DNA of 37,791 nucleotides from Flavobacterium frigoris (GCF_900111075.1 NZ_FOFZ01000021.1:1-37791), one strand, 5' to 3'. Shown: positions 15,383 to 24,265, counted from the first letter of the stretch. A program made the numbers and translations. The notes: a model not told the origin generated them from the sequence alone.

Positions 15383-16423
15383 TTACTTATTGCCAGTGCT
15401 GGGCGTTTGTTTTTTTATTAATTCCATTATTTCAGTATGCACTTTAAATGTCTTTTTGAAATCATCTAAATTATTGCCTGTATTTTCCAAAATGATTAAG
15501 TTCCTGTTTGTTTGAGGATAAAAATAACAAGCAGAAACAAAACCTGGAGCATAACCGAAAGCACCAATTTGTAAATTTTGTTCGCCATCTTTAAATAGTA
15601 ATCCATATCCATAGTCGATTGTCCCAAAAACAGGATGGATACGCGTAGCATATTTTGTTTTCATTAGTTCCAATGTCTCTTTTTTGACAAGTTTTCCAGA
15701 GTAGAGTAGGTGGTTCCATTTTTTTAAATCGGCAACGTTAGAGATGAATGCGCCTGCTGCGGCATAATTAGATAAACTGTTGGGCGTGAATTCTAAAACC
15801 CCATTTTCATTTTCCTCATATCCTTTTACCAGATGTTTATACCTTTTGTTTTTAGGGTGGAAGGTGTTTTTTAATTCATATTCGTTAAAGAGCTCTGTTG
15901 CTAGCTTTTCGAATGTTTTACCCATTACTTTTTCAAGAATCTGCGCAAGTAATTCATAGCCTAATTGCGAATAATGAAATTGAGAACCTTGCTTAAATTC
16001 TAAAGGCGCATCTAAAGCTACAATTCCGTGAGTGTGAGTAAGCAGTTGATGAATAGTGACTTCTTTTGACCAAGGTTGTTTACTGTCGATCAAATAGTCA
16101 TTTATTTTATTTTCAAGTCTAATTTTGCCTTTTTCATATTCTCTTAGTACTAATACGGCTGTTATTTGTTTGCTTATCGAACCAATAACAAATTGATCGT
16201 TAATCGTAAGTGGCGTTTTATTTTTTAAATCAGAATAGCCAATGGCTTTAGAGTATAGTGTTGTCGAATCTTCCGTTAAAAAAACAACTCCATTAAAGCT
16301 ATTATTAGCAATAATGGAATTGATATTTGTAGTTAAATCTGCGTAATTTTTGTTTTTTTGCTGTCCAAATGTTTGACAAGAGGTTAAAAAAGCAAATGCT
16401 AAAATTAGAATACTAAATTTCAT
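15383..16423 (-). CDS. Serine hydrolase of the class C beta-lactamase/penicillin-binding protein family, lipoprotein
   Basis: A 346-residue exported protein. The signal MKFSILILAFAFLTSC suggests lipidation at Cys16. The nucleophile is in S82-I-S-K85 (the SxxK motif). The second motif is Y151-S-Q153 rather than the usual Y-x-N. HQLLTHTHG (125-133) is typical of esterase-like members. These proteins include D-aminopeptidases, esterases and PBP-like hydrolases of the periplasm, and most do not hydrolyse beta-lactams. The gene lies between the quinone oxidoreductase and the phosphotransferase on the same strand, but with gaps of 155 and 103 bases, so a shared transcript is uncertain. Confidence 0.88.
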   Translation of the reverse strand: MKFSILILAFAFLTSCQTFGQQKNKNYADLTTNINSIIANNSFNGVVFLTEDSTTLYSKAIGYSDLKNKTPLTINDQFVIGSISKQITAVLVLREYEKGKIRLENKINDYLIDSKQPWSKEVTIHQLLTHTHGIVALDAPLEFKQGSQFHYSQLGYELLAQILEKVMGKTFEKLATELFNEYELKNTFHPKNKRYKHLVKGYEENENGVLEFTPNSLSNYAAAGAFISNVADLKKWNHLLYSGKLVKKETLELMKTKYATRIHPVFGTIDYGYGLLFKDGEQNLQIGAFGYAPGFVSACYFYPQTNRNLIILENTGNNLDDFKKTFKVHTEIMELIKKQTPSTGNK

Positions 16424-16578
16424 TAATTGTATCTGGTTTTGAATGAAGACTCACAGTTTTGGGCAGGAAAGCCGCGTTTTTAAAAGCGCAACTTTCTACT
16501 ATTTAAATTGAGATCTTAAAAATATTCTTTTTTATACAATTAAGCAATCTTTTTTACTAGCTGTTGTTTGACCTATTT

Positions 16579-17577
16579 TTAAATATCCATCTTAACCACG
16601 GTTCTTCCTTTTAATTTTCCTTTAAGCATTAAATCAATTTTTTTATCTAATTCATTTAGAGTTATTTCAGTACAAGTTTCAGTTAATGTAGCTGTTTTCC
16701 AATCGTTGGATAATTTGTCCCATACTTTCTCTCTATAATTCATTGGATAATTTTGAGAGTCTATGCCTATTAAGGATATTCCTCTTAAAATGAACGGAAA
16801 CACGGTTAAATCAAGTTTTGAAGAGGCTACATTACCACAGCAAGTTACCACGCCCATAGGACTAATGGATTTTATAATATTTTCAAGAATAACTCCACCC
16901 ACGGTATCAATAGCTCCGGCAAAAGCAGGTTTTAACAATGGTCTTTTCTCTGGTTCTTCAAAATCTTGTCGCATAATAACTTCATCTGCTCCAATTTTTA
17001 TTAAAAAGTCACGCTCCGTTTCTTTGCCTGTGATTGCCGCTGTTTTATAACCTATTTTTTTTAAAATAGCGATACTTAAAGATCCCACACCACCAGTAGC
17101 ACCAGAAACAACGATTGGTCCATCTTCAGGTTTTACAGTTTCAGTCAGTCGTAATACAGAAATTCCTGCTGTTAATCCCGCTGTTCCAATAATCATGGCC
17201 TCTTTCATGCTTAGGTTTTCAGGTAACTTAACCGCCCAGTCTTCTGGGACTTGGATGTATTGCCCAAAACCTCCATCGGTATTCATTCCTAAATCATAGC
17301 TTGTCACAATAACTTTGTCTTGCACTTTAAATTTATTTGATTCAGACGAAACGATTGTTCCAACAGCATCAATACCGGGTGTATGTGGATAATTTCTAGT
17401 GACCCCTTTATTTCCACTTGCAGATAACGCATCTTTGTAGTTCAATGAGCTGTAATGTACTTTGATAAGTACTTGGCCTTGAGCTAAAGCATTAAATGGC
17501 ATTTCCTTAATTGTAGAAATATAATTGCCGTCTTTTTCTTCTACTCGAAAAGCCTTAAATGTTGATTGATTATTCAT
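16579..17577 (-). CDS. YhdH/YhfP-type quinone/acrylyl-CoA oxidoreductase
   Basis: A 332-residue zinc-independent medium-chain dehydrogenase. The N-terminal GroES-like part holds HYSSLNYKDALSASGNKGV (about 41-59) and HTPGIDAVGTI. The Rossmann part starts with VVSGATGGVGSLSIAIL near 157. YhdH-type enzymes use NADPH to reduce acrylyl-CoA or other electrophilic enones and quinones. An HxlR regulator gene lies 139 bases away in the opposite direction; such regulators often control neighbouring detoxifying oxidoreductases, so this gene is its likely target. The intergenic region contains a TTAC-tttt-GTAA dyad. Confidence 0.92.
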   Translation of the reverse strand: MNNQSTFKAFRVEEKDGNYISTIKEMPFNALAQGQVLIKVHYSSLNYKDALSASGNKGVTRNYPHTPGIDAVGTIVSSESNKFKVQDKVIVTSYDLGMNTDGGFGQYIQVPEDWAVKLPENLSMKEAMIIGTAGLTAGISVLRLTETVKPEDGPIVVSGATGGVGSLSIAILKKIGYKTAAITGKETERDFLIKIGADEVIMRQDFEEPEKRPLLKPAFAGAIDTVGGVILENIIKSISPMGVVTCCGNVASSKLDLTVFPFILRGISLIGIDSQNYPMNYREKVWDKLSNDWKTATLTETCTEITLNELDKKIDLMLKGKLKGRTVVKMDI

Positions 17578-17600
17578 TGTATATGTTTTATATGATTTGA

Positions 17601-17612
17601 TTACTTTTGTAA
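17601..17612. promoter_or_regulatory. Small dyad between the oxidoreductase and HxlR genes
   Basis: TTACTTTTGTAA is a 4-bp inverted repeat with a 4-base centre, 24 bases before the oxidoreductase ATG. It could be an HxlR operator half-pair, but the motif is short and could be chance in AT-rich DNA. Confidence 0.2.
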
Positions 17613-17716
17613 CAAATTTCGATTAAAATATATTGATATACAATAACTTACAAATAATTCACATACGAACATTTTGTGCTGTTTTGTATATTCAGTGCGG
17701 ATTTAAATAAAAAAAG

Positions 17717-18043
17717 ATAAAAAAAAGTTACTGTCCGATTGATACTTTTATAAATGCCATTAAAGGAAAACGAAAAGGGACCATTATTTTACATCTTTTT
17801 CAAGGCAATAAGAGATATAGTGAATTAGTAAGGCTAATGCCTGATATCAGCGAGCGTATGATTACTAAACAACTTAAAGAGTTAGAGATAGATAGTTTGA
17901 TTAACCGGGAAGTATTCCCTGAAGTTCCGCCTAGGGTAGAGTACAGCTTAACCGAATTAGGAAAATTAATACACCCTTTTTTAAAAGGAATGTACAAGGG
18001 AGGATTGCTTTTTGAAAATGTTATTGATAGTTTCGAAAGCTGA
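17717..18043 (+). CDS. HxlR family winged-helix regulator without a standard start codon
   Basis: The reading frame from 17711 to 18043 encodes a complete HxlR core: KKSYCPIDTFINAIKGKRKG, then TIILHLFQGNKRYSELVRLM, MITKQLKELE and PPRVEYSLTELGK. The cysteine before Pro is the redox-sensing position in several HxlR proteins. However, the frame is closed by TAA at 17708-17710, and no ATG, GTG or TTG precedes the Cys-Pro motif. The only natural place for a start is ATA at 17717, giving 108 residues, the usual length. The first ATG (17837) would discard about half of the wing-helix domain. Possible explanations are a non-standard ATA start, a mutated ATG or a sequence error in the A-rich leader. 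Confidence 0.75.
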   Translation: MKKSYCPIDTFINAIKGKRKGTIILHLFQGNKRYSELVRLMPDISERMITKQLKELEIDSLINREVFPEVPPRVEYSLTELGKLIHPFLKGMYKGGLLFENVIDSFES

Positions 18044-18153
18044 TTATTCAGGGTTTTTTATTTTATTCGAAGATACAACCAACAGAATACTTAAGGCCTC
18101 GGACGGTATGCTCGCAGCAGTGACGAAGCTTTTCATTGCTACGTGACGAAGTG

Positions 18154-18684
18154 TTATTTTAACTCTATTTTGTCTATCAAGAGTTTGAATTTTTCCGCTT
18201 TTTTATTCCCGATCAAAAAAGCTATTTCTTCAATATGTTCTTTGTTAAAATTAGGTTGCTCAAGTCTTCTTCCTCTGAATGAAGGATACATGTCTTTTAT
18301 ATGAATTTCTATTTCTTGCCATTCTCCTGAGGTAGAAAAGGGTGCTATGTAGGAGTAGTAATCTCCATAAGCAGCTTTCATTCTGAATTGGTACTTTTTA
18401 CCATCACCTCTAAGTTTAATAACTATGGTGCTGTATTCCTTTACTATTGTTTTTGGAAATCGATAACGCACAGAAGAGAATCCTCCATTATTGTCCAGTG
18501 ATATATTTCCTTCGAAAACACCAAAACCCTCAGCATTTAATTTAAAAGTCCCAGCTGATTCGCCGCCCATTACCACATCATCAACAATCATCCAGTTTTG
18601 AATATCTGAATTTTTGTTAAAATCAAAAATTACTTTTGGAGTCAGTAGAGAAAATAATAGTATCATATAAATTGAGTGTTTCAT
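18154..18684 (-). CDS. CIA30-like secreted protein
   Basis: A 176-residue protein with an N-terminal hydrophobic signal (about 1-18). FDFNKNSDIQNWMIVDDVVM, then GGFSSVRYRF and LRGDGKKYQFRMK, match the CIA30 beta-sandwich domain (complex I intermediate-associated protein 30). Mitochondrial relatives assist NADH dehydrogenase assembly; bacterial ones resemble carbohydrate-binding or NAD(P)-associated domains and lack an assigned role. The gene is last in the unit formed with the GMC oxidoreductase and alpha/beta hydrolase, 33 bases after the hydrolase stop. A function tied to that oxidoreductase is inference from position. Confidence 0.82.
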   Translation of the reverse strand: MKHSIYMILLFSLLTPKVIFDFNKNSDIQNWMIVDDVVMGGESAGTFKLNAEGFGVFEGNISLDNNGGFSSVRYRFPKTIVKEYSTIVIKLRGDGKKYQFRMKAAYGDYYSYIAPFSTSGEWQEIEIHIKDMYPSFRGRRLEQPNFNKEHIEEIAFLIGNKKAEKFKLLIDKIELK

Positions 18685-18717
18685 AGTAACTCGGCTTTTA
18701 ATTACAGCTTAAGGTTT

Positions 18718-19719
18718 CTATATAGTAAGTTTTAAAGTCTTTTCCGCATTAATATTCATTCCAACTTGTTTGCTATTTTTTAAAAAGTCAAGTACTGGTT
18801 TTAGGCTTTCCATTGGGCTTTCTTCCATTGGAGTATGACCATTATTATCCAGAATAACTAGAGTATTAATTGGTAAATCTTTATGAAATTTATTGGCGTT
18901 TTCTACTGGGATTAATAAATCTTTTGCTCCCCATAGTATAAGTGTAGGTTGTTGAATGTGTTTTATATTTTTATAAGCACTCGTATCCTTTGCCATCTTG
19001 AATCTATCTACAAAGGCTTGACGATTGCCTGCTCTAAGTGTGAGTTCAAAGTAACGATCAACTAATGATTCAGTTACTTTCGACTTATCGAAATATACAT
19101 TTTCAACACTAGCTTTCACAATAAAACGAGGAGTTATATAAGTAAGGACCTTATTTAGCAACGGAGTTCTACCTATTTTAAAAGCAATTGGTACACTCTT
19201 CGAACTTAGAGGATATCCTGCGGCATCTATTAAGATCAATTTTTTCACCATTTCTGGTTCCTCTAGCGTAAAGTTCCATGCTATTTCTCCACCTAAGGAA
19301 TTCCCAGCTAGCACACATTGCTTGATTTTTAAAGCTGTCAAAAAGTTTTTTAAGAATTGTGTGTAATGCGCCATCGAATAATTGCGATCTGGAAACGGAC
19401 CCGTTAAGCCATAGGCAGGAAGATCCATTCTGATTACTCGATTTGATTTTTTCAAGCTATCAGTCCAGGTGTCAAAAGTATGTAAACTGGATGCTGTGCC
19501 ATGAATAAGTACGATGGGAATAGTGTCGGTTTGATCTCCTTCATCACGAAAATGAACATCCATTCTGTCCACAGCAATAAAGGAAGAAGCTGTATTGGTG
19601 TACTTTGCTTTTAATTCATTCAATGGAATATCTCGATGTCCAAAAAAAACTATAATACCTATGATGATTAGTGCGGCAAAGCTTAAAATTATTTTAAAAC
19701 TTTTAGTTAAATACTTCAT
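18718..19719 (-). CDS. Alpha/beta-fold hydrolase, membrane-anchored or exported
   Basis: A 333-residue hydrolase with a hydrophobic N-terminal segment (about 8-26) that acts as an uncleaved anchor or signal. The catalytic triad reads S141 in AGNSLGGE, D267 in LILWGAKDLLIP and H295 in DNNGHTPMEE; HGTASSLHTFDTW (73-85) forms the oxyanion region. The fold is that of esterases, epoxide hydrolases and meta-cleavage hydrolases; the substrate is unknown. It begins 18 bases after the GMC oxidoreductase stop, so the two are almost certainly co-transcribed. Confidence 0.9.
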   Translation of the reverse strand: MKYLTKSFKIILSFAALIIIGIIVFFGHRDIPLNELKAKYTNTASSFIAVDRMDVHFRDEGDQTDTIPIVLIHGTASSLHTFDTWTDSLKKSNRVIRMDLPAYGLTGPFPDRNYSMAHYTQFLKNFLTALKIKQCVLAGNSLGGEIAWNFTLEEPEMVKKLILIDAAGYPLSSKSVPIAFKIGRTPLLNKVLTYITPRFIVKASVENVYFDKSKVTESLVDRYFELTLRAGNRQAFVDRFKMAKDTSAYKNIKHIQQPTLILWGAKDLLIPVENANKFHKDLPINTLVILDNNGHTPMEESPMESLKPVLDFLKNSKQVGMNINAEKTLKLTI

Positions 19720-19737
19720 TGACGGATATTATTTATT

Positions 19738-21309
19738 TTAAGTATCGAAAGTTGTTTTGGTAGGAATTTGATCCATAGCTCGCTCCGCAATGGCAGTTAT
19801 TGATAAGGATGGATTCACTCCTGGATTTGCTGATATCATGGAACCATCGATAATATAAAGATTATCGTATCCAAAAACTTTGTTATTTTTATCAATCACC
19901 CCTTCTGAAGGATTTTCTCCCATCACAGCACCACCCAAAATATGAGCTGTTGAAGGTATTCCTGCAATTGTTTCTAGGGTAAATGAGGTACTCACACCAT
20001 TAACAGCTTCGCTGTATTCTTTAATCAGTTTAACTGACTCTGGAATAAAAGGGGTAGGTTTTTTACCTGTACTTACTGTTGAGTTCATAAACCCAAGAAT
20101 ATTGATCTTAAATCTAAGCGTACTATCTAGGGTTTGCATAAAAAGCAGTACAACTGTTTTTTTTGCCCAACTATTCACAAAATAAATTTTTAAATATTTG
20201 ACAGGAGATTTTACTAATGATACTAGAACTTTTGCTAAACGAATGAAAACATTAGTTCCCGTAACATACGGGAAATGAATTAGTTTCCAGGCATTAGAAC
20301 CTTCAGAATATCTACATATTTCTAGGTGACTATTCTCATCAGTATCTAAAATACTTCCGATAGCAACACCTTTCGAAAAGTTTTTATCTTTTTCAAGACT
20401 AGAAACACTTACTAAAGTTTCATTATTAGTTCTTATGTCTTGCCCTAATCGATCAGAGATATTAGGTAATGATTTAGTCTTTAATTGTAGTAGTAATTTA
20501 ATCGTTCCTAATACACCCCCAGAAAAAATGACTCCTTTGCTTTTAATTTTACTTTTTTTCGAAAATAATTTTGTACTTGTTTTTATCGAAACTTCATAAC
20601 CATTAGAACCATTTTCTGTGTTTATTGGTTTAACATCATAAACCTCCTGTTCGGCCATGATTACTGCTCCATATTTTTGTGCCAAGTATAAATAGTTTTT
20701 ATCCAGTGTGTTTTTAGAATTATTTCTACACCCCGTCATGCAGGCACCGCAAAAGTTGCAACCGGTTCTTTCTGGCCCCATGCCTTCAAAATAGGGGTCC
20801 TCTTTTGTAACATTCTCTTCTCCAAAATAGACAGCAACAGTGGTAGCATCAAATTTATCTTCCATGCCTAATTTTTGAGCTACTTTTTTGAGCCCAATAT
20901 CTCCGTCAAACAATTTGGGGTTCTTAGCTGCACCAAGCATTCTTAGTGCCTCCTGATAATAAGGAGCTAGTTCCTTTTCCCAGTCGTTAAGTTTACTCCA
21001 GCTACCAGTTTTAAAAAATGTGGATTTAGGAATGGGCAATGTATTGGCATATACCAAAGAGCCACCACCTACACCAGTTCCAGAAAGAACTGCAACATGC
21101 TTAAAAACGGTTAATTTCATGATCCCAAAGAAACGGAGACTTGGCATCCAAAGCCATTTTCTAAAATTCCAGTTAGTTTTAGGGAAATCTTCAGCCTTGA
21201 ACCATTTTCCTTTTTCAATTACCAAAACGGTATAGCCCTTTTTCGATAATCTTAAGGCGCTAACTGAACCACCAAAACCACTTCCTATTATGATATAATC
21301 GTACTCCAT
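19738..21309 (-). CDS. GMC family FAD oxidoreductase, cholesterol-oxidase-like
   Basis: A 523-residue flavoenzyme. IIIGSGFGGSVSALRLS (6-22) is the FAD-binding dinucleotide fold, and LSGTGVGGGSLVYANT (75-90) the second conserved GMC patch. The C-terminal HILGGAVMG and NPSLSITAIAERA hold the His/Asn region that acts on the substrate alcohol. Between them C184-x2-C187-x2-C190-x3-C194 (CNFCGACMTGC) resembles a ferredoxin-type cysteine cluster known in part of the cholesterol-oxidase branch. The substrate is likely a sterol-like or other hydrophobic alcohol (inference). First gene of a unit with an alpha/beta hydrolase and a CIA30 protein. Confidence 0.88.
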   Translation of the reverse strand: MEYDYIIIGSGFGGSVSALRLSKKGYTVLVIEKGKWFKAEDFPKTNWNFRKWLWMPSLRFFGIMKLTVFKHVAVLSGTGVGGGSLVYANTLPIPKSTFFKTGSWSKLNDWEKELAPYYQEALRMLGAAKNPKLFDGDIGLKKVAQKLGMEDKFDATTVAVYFGEENVTKEDPYFEGMGPERTGCNFCGACMTGCRNNSKNTLDKNYLYLAQKYGAVIMAEQEVYDVKPINTENGSNGYEVSIKTSTKLFSKKSKIKSKGVIFSGGVLGTIKLLLQLKTKSLPNISDRLGQDIRTNNETLVSVSSLEKDKNFSKGVAIGSILDTDENSHLEICRYSEGSNAWKLIHFPYVTGTNVFIRLAKVLVSLVKSPVKYLKIYFVNSWAKKTVVLLFMQTLDSTLRFKINILGFMNSTVSTGKKPTPFIPESVKLIKEYSEAVNGVSTSFTLETIAGIPSTAHILGGAVMGENPSEGVIDKNNKVFGYDNLYIIDGSMISANPGVNPSLSITAIAERAMDQIPTKTTFDT

Positions 21310-21353
21310 TCTTGATATTCAATTATTATTTACCGTAACATGTTGTCGCTGAT

Positions 21354-21361
21354 CAAAGCTA
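21354..21361 (-). promoter_or_regulatory. Candidate -7 box of the GMC/hydrolase/CIA30 operon
   Basis: The minus strand reads TAGCTTTG, matching TAnnTTTG, 44 bases before the GMC oxidoreductase ATG. A TTC rather than TTG is at the -33 distance. Confidence 0.45.
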
Positions 21362-21448
21362 TTTTTTTCGCCTAGAAAAAACCGAAGTTATGAAAATTAA
21401 TGTTCGTATTTACCAAAGAATCTGCAAACAGTTTTTATAATTCATTTT

Positions 21449-21847
21449 TTATTTCAGTTCTCCTTTTTCAATAAGAAAGGAGAATATTTTTTTATCAACT
21501 TCAGAAATAATATCAAGGTCGTTGTAAGTCAACCATTTTATTTCCTCAATTTCACTGTTTGCTTTTAAAGTTCCAGAATATTTTGCTTTGTAGCAAGTCA
21601 TGATTACATTTATTCCTTCTTCTGCTCCGTCAGACTGTGCTGAAAATGTTCCAATATATTCAGCTGTATTTGGGATTATAGTAACGCTTAATTCTTCTGC
21701 TACTTCTCGTATTAGCGTTTGTTCATCACTTTCCCCGCTTTCACGTTTTCCTCCAGGAATGTAATATTTAGTTTTTCCTATAGATTTTGTACTCAATATT
21801 TTTCCTTTTTGGATTTCAATAAAAGCTATTTTGTCGATTGTGGTCAT
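21449..21847 (-). CDS. NUDIX hydrolase
   Basis: A 132-residue cytoplasmic protein. The Nudix box is present as G-K-R-E-S-G-E-x7-R-E-V-A-E-E-L-S-V, starting near residue 33; the usual Gly two residues from the end is Ser. GTFSAQSDGAEEGINVIMTCY follows on the substrate side. Nudix enzymes hydrolyse nucleoside diphosphates linked to another group; this one could clean up oxidised or unusual nucleotides, but the substrate is not predictable. It follows the membrane protein gene at 21896 after 48 bases on the same strand. Confidence 0.9.
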   Translation of the reverse strand: MTTIDKIAFIEIQKGKILSTKSIGKTKYYIPGGKRESGESDEQTLIREVAEELSVTIIPNTAEYIGTFSAQSDGAEEGINVIMTCYKAKYSGTLKANSEIEEIKWLTYNDLDIISEVDKKIFSFLIEKGELK

Positions 21848-21895
21848 AGTTTAGATAGTGTTTGGTCAAGCGCATTACGCTGATATCTATAGTAC

Positions 21896-22306
21896 TTAAC
21901 CATTTTTTTTCGATTTAGATAGACGTATGAAGACTAATATAAAGAAGATGAAAAATACCCAGTCATTGATTCCATAAATCGAGTAAAATACTCCGGCCAT
22001 TAGGTCTTTTTCATAAACCGCAGCAATATCATTATTTAGCATCCAATTTATCCAAACAAGCCCGTAAATTAATTTTTCAATGGCGAATATTCCAACAAGC
22101 CATCTAACTTCATGATACTTTTTTGCAACAGATATATAGGCTAGTCCCCATATTAGAATCATTAATAACCCAAAATTTGACATTACTGTGGGATCAAATT
22201 CAGGAATTGTGGCATTAGTAAATAATCTTGAAAAAATTAAAACTGATGCGTTCATTAATCCAGAAATAATAAATCCTTTAGTAATTGCTGTACTTTTTAT
22301 TGACAT
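21896..22306 (-). CDS. Four-helix membrane protein of unknown function
   Basis: A 136-residue protein with four hydrophobic stretches: about 10-28, 45-62, 70-90 and 108-128. The polar end SKSKKNG would face the cytoplasm under the positive-inside rule. I do not recognise a family or catalytic motif. It precedes the NUDIX gene by 48 bases on the same strand, which may mean a shared transcript but says little of its role. Confidence 0.7.
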   Translation of the reverse strand: MSIKSTAITKGFIISGLMNASVLIFSRLFTNATIPEFDPTVMSNFGLLMILIWGLAYISVAKKYHEVRWLVGIFAIEKLIYGLVWINWMLNNDIAAVYEKDLMAGVFYSIYGINDWVFFIFFILVFIRLSKSKKNG

Positions 22307-22420
22307 ATTTCTATTAATTTATTACTTAGATTTTGTTGGCTTGCTACATACTTTTGAGGGTTTAGCGCATTTCGAAAAATTTGAGATACAATAACACTAT
22401 AGGTCGAATTATCGATAGCG

Positions 22421-24265
22421 TTAGATAGTTTCAATAAATTTTAAAAAGACTTTTTTATGAAGGTCAAGATCCATAGTAGCAGAAAGCGATGCACGCACTA
22501 TGTAATCTTTGTCTCCTTCTTTAGTCGTTCCTTGAGTAGAGGTTGCAGGGATTGTCCAGTAACATCCTTTTAACTGACCATAGCTCACACAAAACTTGCT
22601 TTCATTAGGAATTTCTGTAATCATTAAATTGATTAATTTAAGATTTAAGTCTCTCTTATGTGCTTCTTTTTCTTCAGCAGTATTCCCTTTAGTAGGTAGG
22701 AGTAATGAAAACACAGATGGGGTAAATCCTTGTTTTGCCAGTTCTTCAGAAACAAAATTGATTTTTGCTTCTGGTAAAGTATCGTGGATGAAATTTACAA
22801 AATCACGTGTGTTTTTATAAGCATCAATAATTCTTTGATTCATTGAAGGCAATTGTTTGGCTAATATTTCATATTGGAGAGCTGTAGCCTCATTATCGCA
22901 AAGTTGTAGATGCATGGCTATTTTTTCCATCAAAGCTTCCGTTTTTTTATTTCCTACACAGTAGCCCGCAGTACATTGACCACCACTTGGGAATTTCGAG
23001 CCACTAGCAAATGAAATCGTTCTAACCGTTGCAAGTATGTCCTCTTTGCCCAAAAAATGCACATTAGGGCAAAAGGTTTGATCTAAAATAAAAACAGGAT
23101 CTATCGCCATTGCACCCGTTGTAGTTTTACGTTGTTTACTTAAAACATTTTTTAAATCTATCAGATTTGGAACTTCAACTCTTGGGTTGGTTGGAATCTC
23201 AGCAATGATATAAGGAACAGCATCTTCATTAGCCATTTGTGCTAAAACGGTATCAATGCTTTGAACCATGTCGTTATCGCCATCAACTAATAAATCAACT
23301 ATTTCAACATTGTCAATGCAAGCAGCAACTCGTCTTGCTTGATCATTTGTACCGCCATAACAATTTGGAGGAACGATAATTTTGATTGCTTTTCCCTTGT
23401 GTTTTTCAACGGCATCATGAATTAGCCCCATTAAAATCGAATACTGAATAGAGAGTCCGCTAGAAGCAACTAGTGGATTTGTACTCGTATTAGTAATTGT
23501 TTTAATAGCATCTAAAACTTCTTTTTTATCTGCTTGTAAATTGCTTTGTGTTACATCAATGGGAGATTGCGCTACTAGAGATCTCAAAGCTGTAAGAGAA
23601 TCAGCAGGTGTCATTGCAATAGTTTCTCTTCTTCTTACATGTTGAATATCTGAAATATAACTTTCGTTTTGCTCTCCATTTACAACTAAAACACTTCCTA
23701 AGTGCTCATGAAGACTAATAACAAAGTCAACTCCATTAGGGATATTAATTGTGCCAAATTTCTCTTCTTGTAAAATGAAGACGGTACTACCATCAAATGC
23801 TGGAATAGCTTCTATATTTTCAACTTTCTTCAAATCAAAATGATAACCATAAATGTTTTTTACTACTTCAGCATTAAAACAATCAGGTAATTCGCCAGTA
23901 TAAACTATGTGGGTATTTTTATTATCTAGTAAATTTTTTCTTAGAACTGCCAAAATAGGAATCGTCTTTGATGAAAAACTAATTACATTTTCTGGTTTTA
24001 GATTATTTATCTTAGCAATTCCCCATTCTAGTATACAAGATAACGGATGACCTAATCGAATATAGTCATAAGCAGTGGGTAATTCGTTTAGAGCAGATGA
24101 TTCAGAATTATTGTCATTAAATAAGGTCTCAAACTGTTCTAAGAACTGCGTTTTAGCCAATCTTTCATCATAAATATCTAGTCGATGTGTTGTTATGCTC
24201 AACCAGCCAGTTGGCATATTTTCTATTACCTCTTTTATATAATGTAGCATTTTAGTGTCTTTCAT
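22421..24265 (-). CDS. Long PLP-dependent Cys/Met-metabolism enzyme (cystathionine gamma-synthase-like)
   Basis: A 614-residue cytoplasmic protein. The C-terminal two thirds match the Cys/Met metabolism PLP family: NCYGGTNDQARRV (301-313), EIPTNPRVEVPNL (356-368) and FASGSKFPSGGQ, in which K424 is the probable PLP lysine. The family is normally 380-430 residues; here about 230 residues precede the PLP region, beginning MLHYIKEVIENMPTGW. Fungal cystathionine gamma-synthases have a comparable long architecture. Candidate reactions are cystathionine synthesis or gamma-elimination of methionine-like substrates, but the substrate is not determined. It has its own upstream region of 435 bases without a gene, in which no SAM riboswitch was recognised. 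Confidence 0.8.
   Translation of the reverse strand: MKDTKMLHYIKEVIENMPTGWLSITTHRLDIYDERLAKTQFLEQFETLFNDNNSESSALNELPTAYDYIRLGHPLSCILEWGIAKINNLKPENVISFSSKTIPILAVLRKNLLDNKNTHIVYTGELPDCFNAEVVKNIYGYHFDLKKVENIEAIPAFDGSTVFILQEEKFGTINIPNGVDFVISLHEHLGSVLVVNGEQNESYISDIQHVRRRETIAMTPADSLTALRSLVAQSPIDVTQSNLQADKKEVLDAIKTITNTSTNPLVASSGLSIQYSILMGLIHDAVEKHKGKAIKIIVPPNCYGGTNDQARRVAACIDNVEIVDLLVDGDNDMVQSIDTVLAQMANEDAVPYIIAEIPTNPRVEVPNLIDLKNVLSKQRKTTTGAMAIDPVFILDQTFCPNVHFLGKEDILATVRTISFASGSKFPSGGQCTAGYCVGNKKTEALMEKIAMHLQLCDNEATALQYEILAKQLPSMNQRIIDAYKNTRDFVNFIHDTLPEAKINFVSEELAKQGFTPSVFSLLLPTKGNTAEEKEAHKRDLNLKLINLMITEIPNESKFCVSYGQLKGCYWTIPATSTQGTTKEGDKDYIVRASLSATMDLDLHKKVFLKFIETI

Noticed and set aside
22188..22394. 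68-codon plus-strand frame with a hydrophobic stretch near the four-helix membrane protein
   Set aside because: It overlaps the start of the minus-strand gene and mirrors its hydrophobic codons. No start signal supports it.
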